A stretch of DNA of 17,897 nucleotides from Ruminococcus sp. (GCA_014799765.1 JAAVHK010000010.1:1-17897), one strand, 5' to 3'; shown: positions 5,706-12,907, counted from the stretch's first letter. Numbers and translations are program-made. The notes: generated by a model from the letters alone, not told the origin.

Positions 5706-7148
5706 TTAATAAGCCTTACCCCAGTATACCATATGTTTAGCAGGTTTTCCACAACATACGCACTTATCGGAAATATTTTCCTGTTCAAACGGTATGCAAC
5801 GTGAACCCACACCGGTTTTTTCCTTGACCTCGTCTTCACAGGATTCCTCACCGCACCACATAGCCTTAATGAAACCGTCACCGTTTTCGGCGAGAATTTC
5901 TGTTATCTCGTTGAGACTTGTACACGCATAAGTCCTTTTATTCTGATTTTCGAGGGCTTTATTATACATACCGTCGTGTGCCTCTTTTAATTTCTGCTGT
6001 ACAGCGTTTTCGAGTTCGTCAAGAGGTACGATAACTTTTTCACCGTTCCAACGTGAAGCAATTACACACTGATTATTTTCAATATCACGAGGACCTATTT
6101 CAATACGTACCGGTACGCCTTTCATTTCGTACTCAGCGAATTTCCAACCCGGTGAATTTTCAGTATCGTCGAGTTTTACACGTATTCCGGCATCTGCAAG
6201 ACGTTTTTTCAGTTCGTCAGCCTTTTCGAGTACGCCGGTTTTGTGCTGTGCTACCGGAATTATTACCGCCTGTACCGGTGCTACTGCCGGAGGAAGTACA
6301 AGACCATTGTTATCGCCGTGTGTCATGATTACCGCACCTATCAGACGTGTTGTAACACCCCAGCTTGTCTGATGCGGATTAACTCGTTTATTCGATTTGT
6401 CCGTATACTCTATGCCGAACGCTTTAGCAAAACCGTCGCCGAAATAGTGGGAAGTTCCTGCCTGTAAGGCTTTACCGTCATGCATAAGAGCTTCTATAGC
6501 GTAAGTCGATACCGCACCGGCAAATTTATCACTTTCGGTTTTTCTGCCCTTTACAACCGGCATTGCAAGCGATTCCTCACAGAACTGTGCATATACGTTT
6601 AACATTTTTTCTGTTTCCTCGATAGCTTCTTCAGCGGTTGCGTGAATTGTGTGACCTTCCTGCCATAAGAACTCCCTTGACCTCAGAAACGGACGTGTAG
6701 TTTTTTCCCAGCGTACAACGCTTACCCACTGATTATAAAGTTTCGGCAAATCACGGTATGAATGTACGATATTTGCATAATGTTCACAGAAAAGCGTTTC
6801 AGATGTAGGGCGTACACACATTCTTTCCTCGAGTTTTTCGCTACCACCATGTGTGACCCATGCTACTTCCGGTGCAAATCCTTCTACATGGTCTTTTTCT
6901 TTCTGTAGCAGACTTTCCGGAATGAACATCGGCATACAGACATTTTCGTGTCCGGTAGCTTTGAACATACCGTCAAGAATTTTCTGGATATTTTCCCATA
7001 TAGCGTAACCGTATGGGCGTATGACCATACAGCCCTTGACGCTTGTATATTCTACAAGTTCAGCTTTTTTGCATATGTCGGTGTACCACTGTGCAAAATC
7101 CTCGTCCATTGACGTGATTTCAGTTACAAGTTTTTTGTCTTTTGCCAT
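5706..7148 (-). CDS. proS: Prolyl-tRNA synthetase, eukaryote/archaeal type (ProS3)
   Basis: The product is 480 residues and charges tRNA-Pro with proline using ATP. It is the short form without the bacterial editing insertion. Class II aaRS motifs are visible: motif 1 around GCMVIRPYGYAIWENIQ (39-55), RPTSE (113-117), motif 2 in RPFLRSREFLWQEGHT (152-167), HQTSWGVTTR (259-268), and motif 3 in HGDNNGLVLPP (277-287). An anticodon-binding domain follows (about 292-390). The C-terminal zinc-type domain has cysteines 432, 437, 463, 465 and 466 and ends in the characteristic Tyr480. ATG 7148 is chosen because an AGAGG ribosome binding site precedes it and the length fits. The upstream in-frame extension to 7244 runs through the promoter. 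No T-box leader is present. Confidence 0.97.
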   Translation of the reverse strand: MAKDKKLVTEITSMDEDFAQWYTDICKKAELVEYTSVKGCMVIRPYGYAIWENIQKILDGMFKATGHENVCMPMFIPESLLQKEKDHVEGFAPEVAWVTHGGSEKLEERMCVRPTSETLFCEHYANIVHSYRDLPKLYNQWVSVVRWEKTTRPFLRSREFLWQEGHTIHATAEEAIEETEKMLNVYAQFCEESLAMPVVKGRKTESDKFAGAVSTYAIEALMHDGKALQAGTSHYFGDGFAKAFGIEYTDKSNKRVNPHQTSWGVTTRLIGAVIMTHGDNNGLVLPPAVAPVQAVIIPVAQHKTGVLEKADELKKRLADAGIRVKLDDTENSPGWKFAEYEMKGVPVRIEIGPRDIENNQCVIASRWNGEKVIVPLDELENAVQQKLKEAHDGMYNKALENQNKRTYACTSLNEITEILAENGDGFIKAMWCGEESCEDEVKEKTGVGSRCIPFEQENISDKCVCCGKPAKHMVYWGKAY

Positions 7149-7181
7149 GATAAAAAAACCTCTTTTCATTGATGTAAGAAC

Positions 7182-7210
7182 ATTATAGCACTTTTTCCGG
7201 CATATGTCAA
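7182..7210 (-). promoter_or_regulatory. Promoter of proS
   Basis: On the minus strand TTGACA (7210-7205), a 17-bp spacer and TATAAT (7187-7182) are perfect consensus. The -35 lies 2 nt past the stop codon of the holin gene. The leader is only about 27 nt, which excludes a T-box. Confidence 0.85.
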
Positions 7211-7212
7211 AT

Positions 7213-7608
7213 TTATTTTTTGTCATTGTCTCTGAGTTTGACAAGAATGTCCGTCAGCTTTTCGGGTAAGGGCAGACCGATTCGGGCAGAGTTTTCAAGA
7301 ATGGATATTCCCTCATTGGAAATATAGAAACCTATCACGGCAGAACGACATACTGAACCTGTACCGATAATCTGAGTATCAAGAATGTGTCCTACTGCAA
7401 CGAGTACCATTATAAATACTTTTCTTGCGATACCTCTGAAACCTACGGAAGAAGATATTTCTTTTCTTATGTAAGCCGATATAACGCCGGTTATGTAATC
7501 GAGTATCATGAATGTAACGAGTGCATATAATAATCCGTCGAATTTCCCCCACATGAATCCGCATACCGCAAATATTACCGCTGAAACTTTCTGAAAAATT
7601 TTGTCCAT
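7213..7608 (-). CDS. Phage-type holin (holin 4/toxin-secretion family), solitary
   Basis: The product is 131 residues. It fits the bacteriophage holin_4_1 / toxin secretion-lysis holin family: a first hydrophobic segment (about 8-22), a second (about 27-47) ending in the conserved LDYITGVISAYIRKEISSS, a FRGIARK motif, a third hydrophobic stretch (about 65-80) with GHILD, and a charged C-terminus (KLRDNDKK). Holins form membrane pores that release endolysins, or in clostridia large toxins. ATG 7608 has GGAGG 7 nt upstream; the ATG at 7626 lies in front of that site and is unlikely. No endolysin or other phage gene is adjacent, and the neighbours are proS and non-coding sequence. Its role here is therefore unclear. 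Confidence 0.88.
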   Translation of the reverse strand: MDKIFQKVSAVIFAVCGFMWGKFDGLLYALVTFMILDYITGVISAYIRKEISSSVGFRGIARKVFIMVLVAVGHILDTQIIGTGSVCRSAVIGFYISNEGISILENSARIGLPLPEKLTDILVKLRDNDKK

Positions 7609-7677
7609 GAAAAAACCTCCTTTCATGAAATATACGGAAATACAGGAATTTAAATATATATCCGTTTAATAAGGGTT

Positions 7678-7708
7678 ATTATATCTGATTTTTACCGTAT
7701 TTTGTCTT
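7678..7708 (-). promoter_or_regulatory. Possible promoter of the holin gene
   Basis: TATAAT is present on the minus strand at 7683-7678. The best -35 is AAGACA (7708-7703) at a 19-bp spacing, which is poor, so the promoter is weak or needs an activator. It is divergent from the RNA promoter at 7739. Confidence 0.4.
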
Positions 7709-7738
7709 GAAATTTATGATGTAATTTCCGGAAAGTAA

Positions 7739-7747
7739 TGCTATAAT
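7739..7747 (+). promoter_or_regulatory. Extended -10 promoter of the repeat RNA
   Basis: TGC followed by TATAAT (7742-7747) is a full extended -10 element, and an overlapping second TATAAT lies at 7747-7752. No good -35 stands 17 bp upstream. Transcription would begin near 7755. Confidence 0.5.
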
Positions 7748-7867
7748 ATAATCAGAAAAGAGGAACACAGAAAAATAAAAAAAGTTCCCGAATAATAAGG
7801 AAAATAAAAGAAAAAAGAGTTAAAAACAATACATAAATTACTCTTGTAATTAAAAAATCAGAATAAT

Positions 7868-8061
7868 AAGGAGGTATGATAATAATGACGTGAATTTCAC
7901 AGGAAGACACCCTGTCCCATATATCAAGGAGGTTTGAAAAATATCTGGATTTTATCATAAGCAGATGCCATTTCCCGTATATCCATAAGGAGCGTGATAT
8001 TATTTCTTGTTCAGAACACATACAACATAGCGTTATAACAGGAGGTCTGATATATATCATG
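7868..8061 (+). repeat. Four degenerate repeats of about 57 nt with ribosome-binding-site-like core
   Basis: The cores are AAGGAGGTATGATAATAAT (7868), AAGGAGGTTTGAAAAATAT (7926), AAGGAGCGTGATATTAT (7987) and CAGGAGGTCTGATATATAT (8039). The shared pattern is AGGAGGTnTGATAnnAT. The segments between cores are only loosely alike, so this is degenerate similarity rather than a recent tandem duplication. Confidence 0.5.
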
Positions 8062-8072
8062 AATATAACATG

Positions 8073-8103
8073 AAAGCACCGTACATATAGTATGGTGCTT
8101 TTT
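8073..8103 (+). terminator. Strong intrinsic terminator after the repeat RNA
   Basis: AAAGCACCGTAC (8073-8084) pairs with GTATGGTGCTTT (8090-8101), 12 bp with one G-U, around an ATATA loop. It ends in Ts at 8099-8103. Confidence 0.85.
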
Positions 8104-8145
8104 GGTGTTCAGTATCGTCGGAAATGAGAATCTTTAAAAAAATTA

Positions 8146-8173
8146 TTGACAAAACTGTTGTTTATGGTATAAT
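8146..8173 (+). promoter_or_regulatory. Promoter of the sortase-yabPQ-divIC unit
   Basis: TTGACA (8146-8151), a 16-bp spacer and TATAAT (8168-8173), with TGG before the -10 making an extended -10. No other good promoter is seen before yabP, so it probably serves the whole unit to 10707. Confidence 0.75.
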
Positions 8174-8179
8174 ATTATT

Positions 8180-8315
8180 ATCAGCCTGAAGATACAACTT
8201 TTCTGTATGGGAATTTCACTTGTAAATTATGATTACAAAATAAAATATATATTATATAATAAAATTACAGATAGGCATGATTGAAAACACTGTGCAGTTG
8301 TACGGTGTTTTTATC
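8180..8315 (+). promoter_or_regulatory. Structured leader with terminator-like hairpin before the sortase gene
   Basis: The long 5' leader contains hairpin ATACA (8192-8196) with TGTAT (8204-8208), and hairpin TTGTAA (8220-8225) with TTACAA (8233-8238). A third stem pairs AAAACACTGTG (8284-8294) with TACGGTGTTTT (8301-8311, G-U pairs included) around CAGTTG and runs into TTTT. This is intrinsic-terminator geometry between promoter and gene, so it suggests attenuation or a separate small RNA. A 19-codon frame (ATG 8277, TAA 8334) crosses the hairpin but has a poor ribosome binding site. No known riboswitch class is recognised. Confidence 0.5.
8284..8312 (+). terminator. Terminator-like hairpin (possible attenuator) upstream of the sortase gene
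   Basis: A 7-bp AAAACAC/GTGTTTT base is extended inward by T-G, G-C, T-A and G-U pairs, with loop CAGTTG, and is followed directly by Ts. It lies 43 nt before the sortase start codon. Confidence 0.6.
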
Positions 8316-8354
8316 TTAATTCATATAAGAAAATAAAAAGGTTGGTGGGATATT

Positions 8355-9065
8355 ATGAATAAAATCGGAAAACTATTTATTATACTGGGTGTACTTATGC
8401 TGGTTTCTGCTATGCTTTTATGTACATATAATTTCCGTGAAAGCAATATAGCCTATGAAAACTCACAGACAGCACTTTCAGGACTGAAAAATCTTATTCC
8501 GGAAGTAAAACCGGAAACTTATACGGAATACTTACAGAAAATACAGGAAAACGCAAAAAGAGATGTCCTCGCTGAATCTGAGGCAAGGGAAAAGGAAAAA
8601 GCTATCGCAAACGGTACATACGAAATGCCGACAGTAAGTGTAGAAGAAAATAATTACTGTGGATATCTTACACTTGAAAGTCTTTCGCTTGAATTGCCTG
8701 TACTCAATGAATGGAGTTATTCAAACCTGAATATCGCACCGTGTCGCTATGAGGGTACGCCGGAATCTCATAACTTTATTGTCGCCGCACATAATTATAA
8801 CAGTCATTTCGGTACAATTAAAAATCTGAGTGACGGTGATGACATAATCTTCACAAACTGCGACGGTGAAAAATTTCACTATACTGTTTCATATATAGAA
8901 TACATAGACGGCTATGGTGTGGAACAGATGTCGGAAAATAATTCCACATGGGATATGACTTTATTTACCTGTACACTTAATGGTCAGAACCGTGTGACCG
9001 TAAGAGCAAAACTCGTTGAGGAAGAGGAAACACCTTTTTCAGAAAATTTTTACTTCAATGAATAA
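8355..9065 (+). CDS. Sortase-family cysteine transpeptidase
   Basis: The product is 236 residues. An N-terminal membrane anchor (about 5-25) is followed by a charged coiled stretch (about 28-90) and the sortase beta-barrel (about 100-222). The catalytic triad is visible: His146 in IVAAHNYNSHFG, Cys206 in MTLFTCTLNGQ and Arg213 in QNRVTVRAK. Sortases join sorting-motif proteins to peptidoglycan or polymerise pilins outside the membrane. The TLxTC and SHFG patterns suggest a class D/E-like enzyme, but the class is uncertain. No LPXTG-type substrate is encoded here. The ribosome binding site is atypical (AAGGTTGGTGGG). It leads the unit that continues into yabP, an unusual partner. Confidence 0.9.
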   Translation: MNKIGKLFIILGVLMLVSAMLLCTYNFRESNIAYENSQTALSGLKNLIPEVKPETYTEYLQKIQENAKRDVLAESEAREKEKAIANGTYEMPTVSVEENNYCGYLTLESLSLELPVLNEWSYSNLNIAPCRYEGTPESHNFIVAAHNYNSHFGTIKNLSDGDDIIFTNCDGEKFHYTVSYIEYIDGYGVEQMSENNSTWDMTLFTCTLNGQNRVTVRAKLVEEEETPFSENFYFNE

Positions 9066-9117
9066 TTCCGTTTCTGCATGAATATAATTTACTAAAAAAA
9101 AACCGGAGGTAATATTC

Positions 9118-9396
9118 ATGCAGGAAAATAATATAAAACAAAATCAGAATCTTATTCTGGAAAACAGAAAGAATCTTACAATTTCAGGTATAACCGATGT
9201 TGACAGTTTCGACGAAAAGGCAATATGTCTTTATACACAGTTAGGTGAACTGACCATACAGGGCAGGGAATTACATATTGATTCAATGAGTGTCGAGACC
9301 GGCAACATGACCATTACCGGCGATATATGGGCAGTAGTTTACGGCGATAAGGAACGCAAGTCACCGTTGACGGCTTTAGGGAGACTTTTCAAATGA
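9118..9396 (+). CDS. yabP: Sporulation protein YabP
   Basis: The product is 92 residues, close to the family length of about 100. YabP is a small protein made early in sporulation and needed for spore coat or cortex formation in Bacillus. The recognisable core is ENRKNLTISGITDVDSFDE, then a beta-rich segment with TQLGELTIQGRELHI and the typical METG-like VETGNMTITGDIWAVVY. GGAGGT lies 8 nt before ATG 9118. It overlaps yabQ by 4 nt (ATGA), so the two are translationally coupled. The gene order yabP-yabQ-divIC-S1 is the conserved Firmicutes order, which firms up all four calls. Confidence 0.93.
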   Translation: MQENNIKQNQNLILENRKNLTISGITDVDSFDEKAICLYTQLGELTIQGRELHIDSMSVETGNMTITGDIWAVVYGDKERKSPLTALGRLFK

Positions 9397-9929
9397 AAGT
9401 TCCGGAGACATTTTTTTCCATAAATGAGGAAATCTGTTTATTCGGGCTGTCCTGTATTTTCGGTATAATAATAGGTATATGTTATGATGTTTTCAGGACG
9501 GCAAGAATATTGTTTCCGCATAATACCGCACTTGTCGTGATTGAAGACGTTATATTCATGGCATTATATGCGGTTTTTTTGTCGTCGTTTGCGACGGTCT
9601 GTGCAAGAGGTGAACTCCGTTTCTATTACGTCGTCGGGAATGCTATAGGATTTATTTTCTATTTCTTCACCCTCGGCAGTATTATAATAGGTGTTATGAA
9701 AAAAATATACTATGCCTTACTGAAAATTCTTTCTGTAGTTTTCAGTCCGTTGAGGTCTGTTTATGTAAAATTACAGGAAAAAGAGCATAATTTTGTGACA
9801 AGTTCCAAAAATACAGTTAAAACAAATAAAAAAAAGTCATTCCTATTGCTAAATACAACTGGTTTGTTGTATAATAGAAAGGAAAATAAAAAAAGAAAGA
9901 ACGTGAATAGCGTTGCCGAACAAAAATAA
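9393..9929 (+). CDS. yabQ: Sporulation protein YabQ, integral membrane
   Basis: The product is 178 residues. The N-terminal half is membrane-embedded: helices about 12-32 (CLFGLSCIFGIIIGICYDV, then the conserved FRTAR), 44-66 (ALVVIEDVIFMALYAVFL) and 76-102 (ARGELRFYYVVGNAIGF, then FYFFTLG). A basic, low-complexity cytoplasmic tail rich in Lys and Asn follows. In Bacillus YabQ localises to the forespore membrane and is needed for cortex synthesis. The start codon ATG 9393 overlaps the yabP stop, and the last 17 nt overlap the divIC gene. Confidence 0.92.
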   Translation: MKVPETFFSINEEICLFGLSCIFGIIIGICYDVFRTARILFPHNTALVVIEDVIFMALYAVFLSSFATVCARGELRFYYVVGNAIGFIFYFFTLGSIIIGVMKKIYYALLKILSVVFSPLRSVYVKLQEKEHNFVTSSKNTVKTNKKKSFLLLNTTGLLYNRKENKKRKNVNSVAEQK

Positions 9930-10218
9930 TGATGATAAAAAACATCTGTTTAACCGTGGACTTGTGAAGCTGGCTGCCGTTTCGGTCATTATAGGGTGCG
10001 GACTGCTTATTGTTACAACGGAAAGAGACTGTGCGGAAAAAGAAAAGGAACTGACAAAGATACAGGCTGAAATTACCGCTTATGAAGAAGAAAATACTGA
10101 ATTACAGCGTGTTCTTGAAAGTGATGACATTTCACCATACATGGAAAAAGTCGCCGTTGAGGAACGTGGTTATGCATATCCCGACGAAAGAAGATTCTAT
10201 GATACATCAAGAGATTAA
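9913..10218 (+). CDS. divIC: Cell division protein DivIC (FtsB-like septum initiator)
   Basis: The product is 101 residues with DivIC/FtsB architecture: a short cytoplasmic N-terminus, one transmembrane helix (about 16-36, VKLAAVSVIIGCGLLIV), an extracellular coiled coil (about 38-70, KEKELTKIQAEITAYEEEN), and a C-terminal segment with YMEKVAVEERGYAYPDERRFYD that matches the conserved ARE.L.Y..P.E..Y pattern. The family works with FtsL and DivIB at the septum. The start is TTG 9913, because a stop codon lies two codons upstream and the next in-frame ATG is far inside. Its ribosome binding site is weak, so coupling to yabQ, which it overlaps, is likely. Confidence 0.9.
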   Translation: MPNKNNDDKKHLFNRGLVKLAAVSVIIGCGLLIVTTERDCAEKEKELTKIQAEITAYEEENTELQRVLESDDISPYMEKVAVEERGYAYPDERRFYDTSRD

Positions 10219-10241
10219 TTTATAAGGAGTTTTATATATTT

Positions 10242-10667
10242 ATGCAACTGGAAATCGGAAAAATCTACAACGGAAAAGTAAAAGGAATAGCCAAATACGG
10301 TGCTTTCGTCGATATAGACGGCGGTGGCACTGGTATGGTACATATTTCCGAAATCGCTGATACTTTCGTGAACGATATAAGCGAACATCTCGCTGAAAAT
10401 CAGGAAGTTAAAGTGAAAGTTATCGGCATAAATGAAGCCGGTAAAGTAAGCCTTTCTATAAGAAAAGCTGTCGAAAACAATGACAGACCACGTCGCCAGA
10501 ACGATAACAGAAGAAGCCGTCCTAATGTCTACGAACCGAAAAAAACTGTTCCGCAGTCTGAAATGTCGTTTGAAGATATGATGTCACACTTCAAACAGAG
10601 CAGTGAAGAACGTATCTGCGATATAAAGCGTAATACTGACAGAAAAAACAAGACAAGAAGAAAATAA
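10242..10667 (+). CDS. yabR: S1-domain RNA-binding protein (YabR-like)
   Basis: The product is 141 residues. Residues 3-75 are a complete S1 OB-fold: GKIYNGKVKGIAKYGAFVDI, GMVHISEIA, then VKVKVIGINEAGKVSLSIRKA. The rest is a basic, disordered tail (RPRRQNDNRRSRPN) with a conserved-looking MSFEDMMSHFKQSSEER stretch as in YabR and general stress protein 13. It probably binds RNA or the ribosome; its exact role is unknown. It is last in the yabP-yabQ-divIC unit, 23 nt after divIC, with AAGGAG 12 nt before the ATG. Confidence 0.92.
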   Translation: MQLEIGKIYNGKVKGIAKYGAFVDIDGGGTGMVHISEIADTFVNDISEHLAENQEVKVKVIGINEAGKVSLSIRKAVENNDRPRRQNDNRRSRPNVYEPKKTVPQSEMSFEDMMSHFKQSSEERICDIKRNTDRKNKTRRK

Positions 10668-10676
10668 TTATTCAGT

Positions 10677-10707
10677 CCCTGTGAAATAAGTTTCACAGGG
10701 ATTTTTT
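10677..10707 (+). terminator. Intrinsic terminator of the sortase-to-yabR unit
   Basis: CCCTGTGAAA (10677-10686) pairs perfectly with TTTCACAGGG (10691-10700) around TAAG, followed by A and six Ts. Confidence 0.92.
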
Positions 10708-10752
10708 ATTTTTATTACTTTCTGAACATTTAACGAAAAATAAGTGAAATCA

Positions 10753-10781
10753 TTGCATTATTTTAAATTCTGTGATATAAT
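10753..10781 (+). promoter_or_regulatory. Promoter of the LRR gene pair
   Basis: TTGCAT (10753-10758) and TATAAT (10776-10781) are separated by 17 bp. The start near 10788 leaves a leader of about 30 nt. Confidence 0.65.
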
Positions 10782-10818
10782 GTACAAGGTAAAAAATTTT
10801 TTTGAAAGGTAAAAAATT

Positions 10819-12906
10819 ATGTTTGGATATAAAAAAATAACAGCACTTACAGCCTCCGTACTGATATGTACTTCAATAGCGTTTCCGGTACATACGTATG
10901 CAGAAGAAGAAATCTCAACCGAAACTGTCTCTGAAGAAATTACTGATACTGAAATCTATGAAGAAAATGAAATTTCTGAAAGTAATTCCGAAAATAACGG
11001 CAATATAACTTCAGGCGATTTTGTCTACTCTGTCATTGACGATAATTCCGTATGTATAGAAAGCTGTAACAGTACGGAAACTTTTCTTGTAATTCCCGAT
11101 ACAATCGACGGCATGACCGTTACAGAACTAAGCGGAAAAGCATTCGGAAACACTCCCGACAGACCTTACGAAACAATCAGTATTCCGGCAACTGTAAACT
11201 ACATTTCAGAAGATAATCCGTTTATGTACTGTGTTTCATTAAGGGAAATTATTATAGATTCCGCAAACGAAAACTACATAGTCGAGGACGGCGTTTTATA
11301 TACCGCTGACAAACATCTTCTTATATGTTATCCGCCTAAAATGGAGGGTAAAAATTTCACCGTTCCGGAAGGTGTTGTTGAAATAGGTATATCTGGAATT
11401 TCCGGTACTGAACTTGAAGAGATAAAATTTCCGTCAACTCTTGAAAGTGTAAGTGATTTCGGACTTGACGAAAATGTAAATTTAAAATCCGCAGATATGA
11501 GCAGTACACAACTACAGTACATAGGTATTGCCGGTTTCGGTGACTGTTCTGCATTAAGTGAAATTATTTTCCCTGATACCCTTATTGAAATTGATACCGG
11601 TGCATTTTTAGGATGTTCGGCACTGGCGGAAGTAACATTGCCGGATTCTCTCCGCACGGTAGGACAGTATTCTTTTACCGGTACGGCTATGAAATCGGTT
11701 ACAGTACCGGATTCCGTGACTTCAATCGGATATGGTGCATTCGGATACGCCGACGAAACTACACCTGTTGAAAATTTTCTTATAATAGGTTCATACGATT
11801 CGCAGGCATATGTATACTCGAAAGATTCAGACGAAGACTACGGTTACAAGAACGACTTTGATTTTGCTACTCCTGAAGCATACAGTGAGCAGGTGGAATA
11901 CGATTCGCTTGAAAAGGATACATACAATGATTTTGAATATACCGCTATAAACGGTGAGGCGGTCATTACAAGATATTACGGGGTAAACATAAAGATAGAA
12001 GTTCCGGAAGAAATAAACGGTATGCCGGTTACAAGGATATATACAAGTGCTTTTGAATCCTCTACGGCTGAAGAAATAGTAATTCCGGAATCCGTAAAGA
12101 CAATTGATAAACTTGTATTTTATAATTGTGAGTATCTGAAAACTATTACTATAAACGGTGCGGAAACTATCGGTGAAAGTGCGTTTGTAATGTGTGACGC
12201 TCTCGAAACTATAAACATTTCCGGCAACTGCAAGGAAATACAAGGTGATGAGCCGTTCATGTCATGTACGAATCTGCAGGCAATAAACGTATCCGACGGT
12301 GACGGCGAATACTCTTCCGAAAACGGTATACTCTACAATAAGGATAAATCCGTACTGATTGCATATCCCATATCAAAGGCAGATACAGAATTTAAAGTAC
12401 CGTCAGGAGTAAAGGAAATATCTGTTTCAGCGTTCTGTAACAATAACTTCCTTGAAAAAGTTGATTTATCCGGTGTCGAAAGAATAGGTGCGTATTCATT
12501 CGAGGGTAGCAGGAAACTTTCAAAGGCTGTACTTTCGGACAGTCTCAAAACTGTGGAAATATATGCTTTTGCGGACTGTCCGGCAATGACAAGTATAAGA
12601 GTTCCCGACAGTGTCGAAGAAATAAGTGATTATTCTTTCGGCTACTATTTTGACGATACCGGAAACAGTGCCGAAACTGATAACATGAATACTGTTTCAG
12701 ATTTTAAAATCTATGCCGACGAAAATTCCGTTGCATACAATTACGCCCGTGCCTGTGGTATAGACGTTGTAAGCGGTACTGTCGAAATAGGCGGTAAAAA
12801 TGTAGTAAAGGGTTTTCTATGGGCAGTAGGCGGTATCGGTGTGGCACTGATAGCTATAATTTCCGGTTTTGCTATTTTTAAGAAATCCGCAAAGAAAGGA
12901 AAGTAA
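10819..12906 (+). CDS. BspA-like leucine-rich-repeat surface protein with C-terminal membrane anchor
   Basis: The product is 695 residues. It has a signal peptide (1-28, ending HTYA), an acidic Glu/Thr/Ser-rich spacer (29-62), two similar LRR_5/BspA-type halves (about 66-345 and 370-650), and one transmembrane helix near the C-terminus (about 663-687) followed by the basic tail KKSAKKGK. Repeats show the family pattern with I.IP.SV..I...AF.GC, for example ALAEVTLPDSLRTVGQYSF. Each half contains a VLYTADKHLLICYP-like island and ends with a YDSQAYVYS or ENSVAYNYA motif. There is no LPXTG, so the adjacent sortase is not an obvious anchor. Such proteins bind host, plant or partner-cell ligands; the specific ligand is unknown. 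AAAGG precedes the ATG. Confidence 0.9.
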   Translation: MFGYKKITALTASVLICTSIAFPVHTYAEEEISTETVSEEITDTEIYEENEISESNSENNGNITSGDFVYSVIDDNSVCIESCNSTETFLVIPDTIDGMTVTELSGKAFGNTPDRPYETISIPATVNYISEDNPFMYCVSLREIIIDSANENYIVEDGVLYTADKHLLICYPPKMEGKNFTVPEGVVEIGISGISGTELEEIKFPSTLESVSDFGLDENVNLKSADMSSTQLQYIGIAGFGDCSALSEIIFPDTLIEIDTGAFLGCSALAEVTLPDSLRTVGQYSFTGTAMKSVTVPDSVTSIGYGAFGYADETTPVENFLIIGSYDSQAYVYSKDSDEDYGYKNDFDFATPEAYSEQVEYDSLEKDTYNDFEYTAINGEAVITRYYGVNIKIEVPEEINGMPVTRIYTSAFESSTAEEIVIPESVKTIDKLVFYNCEYLKTITINGAETIGESAFVMCDALETINISGNCKEIQGDEPFMSCTNLQAINVSDGDGEYSSENGILYNKDKSVLIAYPISKADTEFKVPSGVKEISVSAFCNNNFLEKVDLSGVERIGAYSFEGSRKLSKAVLSDSLKTVEIYAFADCPAMTSIRVPDSVEEISDYSFGYYFDDTGNSAETDNMNTVSDFKIYADENSVAYNYARACGIDVVSGTVEIGGKNVVKGFLWAVGGIGVALIAIISGFAIFKKSAKKGK

Positions 12907-12907
12907 T

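Larger units (their letters stand above)
7755..8103 (+). ncRNA. Candidate RNA with four AGGAGG-containing degenerate repeats
   Basis: Between an extended -10 promoter and a strong terminator lie about 350 nt with no credible gene. Four related segments begin at 7868, 7926, 7987 and 8039, at 58, 61 and 52 nt intervals. Each has an AGGAG(G) core followed by (T)nTGAtAatAT-like sequence. Two of the units are preceded by a shared CCC(A/G)TATATC. Further GGA motifs occur at about 7762, 7799, 7901 and 7952. The cores mimic ribosome binding sites but lead only to tiny frames such as ATG at 7876 with six codons including stop, or ATG at 8059 with five. It may be a protein- or ribosome-binding RNA, a run of leader peptides, or a decayed gene. 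The whole region from 7609 to 8354 has no recognisable protein gene. Confidence 0.45.

Noticed and set aside
6053..6467. Two plus-strand frames of 91 and 74 codons
   Set aside because: Both are antisense shadows of proS, whose class II motifs are intact through this stretch.
7149..7212. T-box riboswitch upstream of proS
   Set aside because: Aminoacyl-tRNA synthetase genes often have one, but the promoter at 7182-7210 leaves only about 27 nt of leader.
7752..8060. 102-codon frame on the minus strand with hydrophobic residues
   Set aside because: It has no ribosome binding site at its ATG, and its composition is what AT-rich antisense sequence gives. The opposite strand has a promoter, repeats and a terminator in the same interval.
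7868..8061. CRISPR array
   Set aside because: The repeats are short and degenerate with irregular 52-61 nt spacing, and no cas genes are present.
12780..12906. LPXTG-type sorting signal at the end of the first LRR protein, as substrate of the nearby sortase
   Set aside because: The C-terminus has a transmembrane helix and basic tail, but no LPXTG-like motif precedes the helix.
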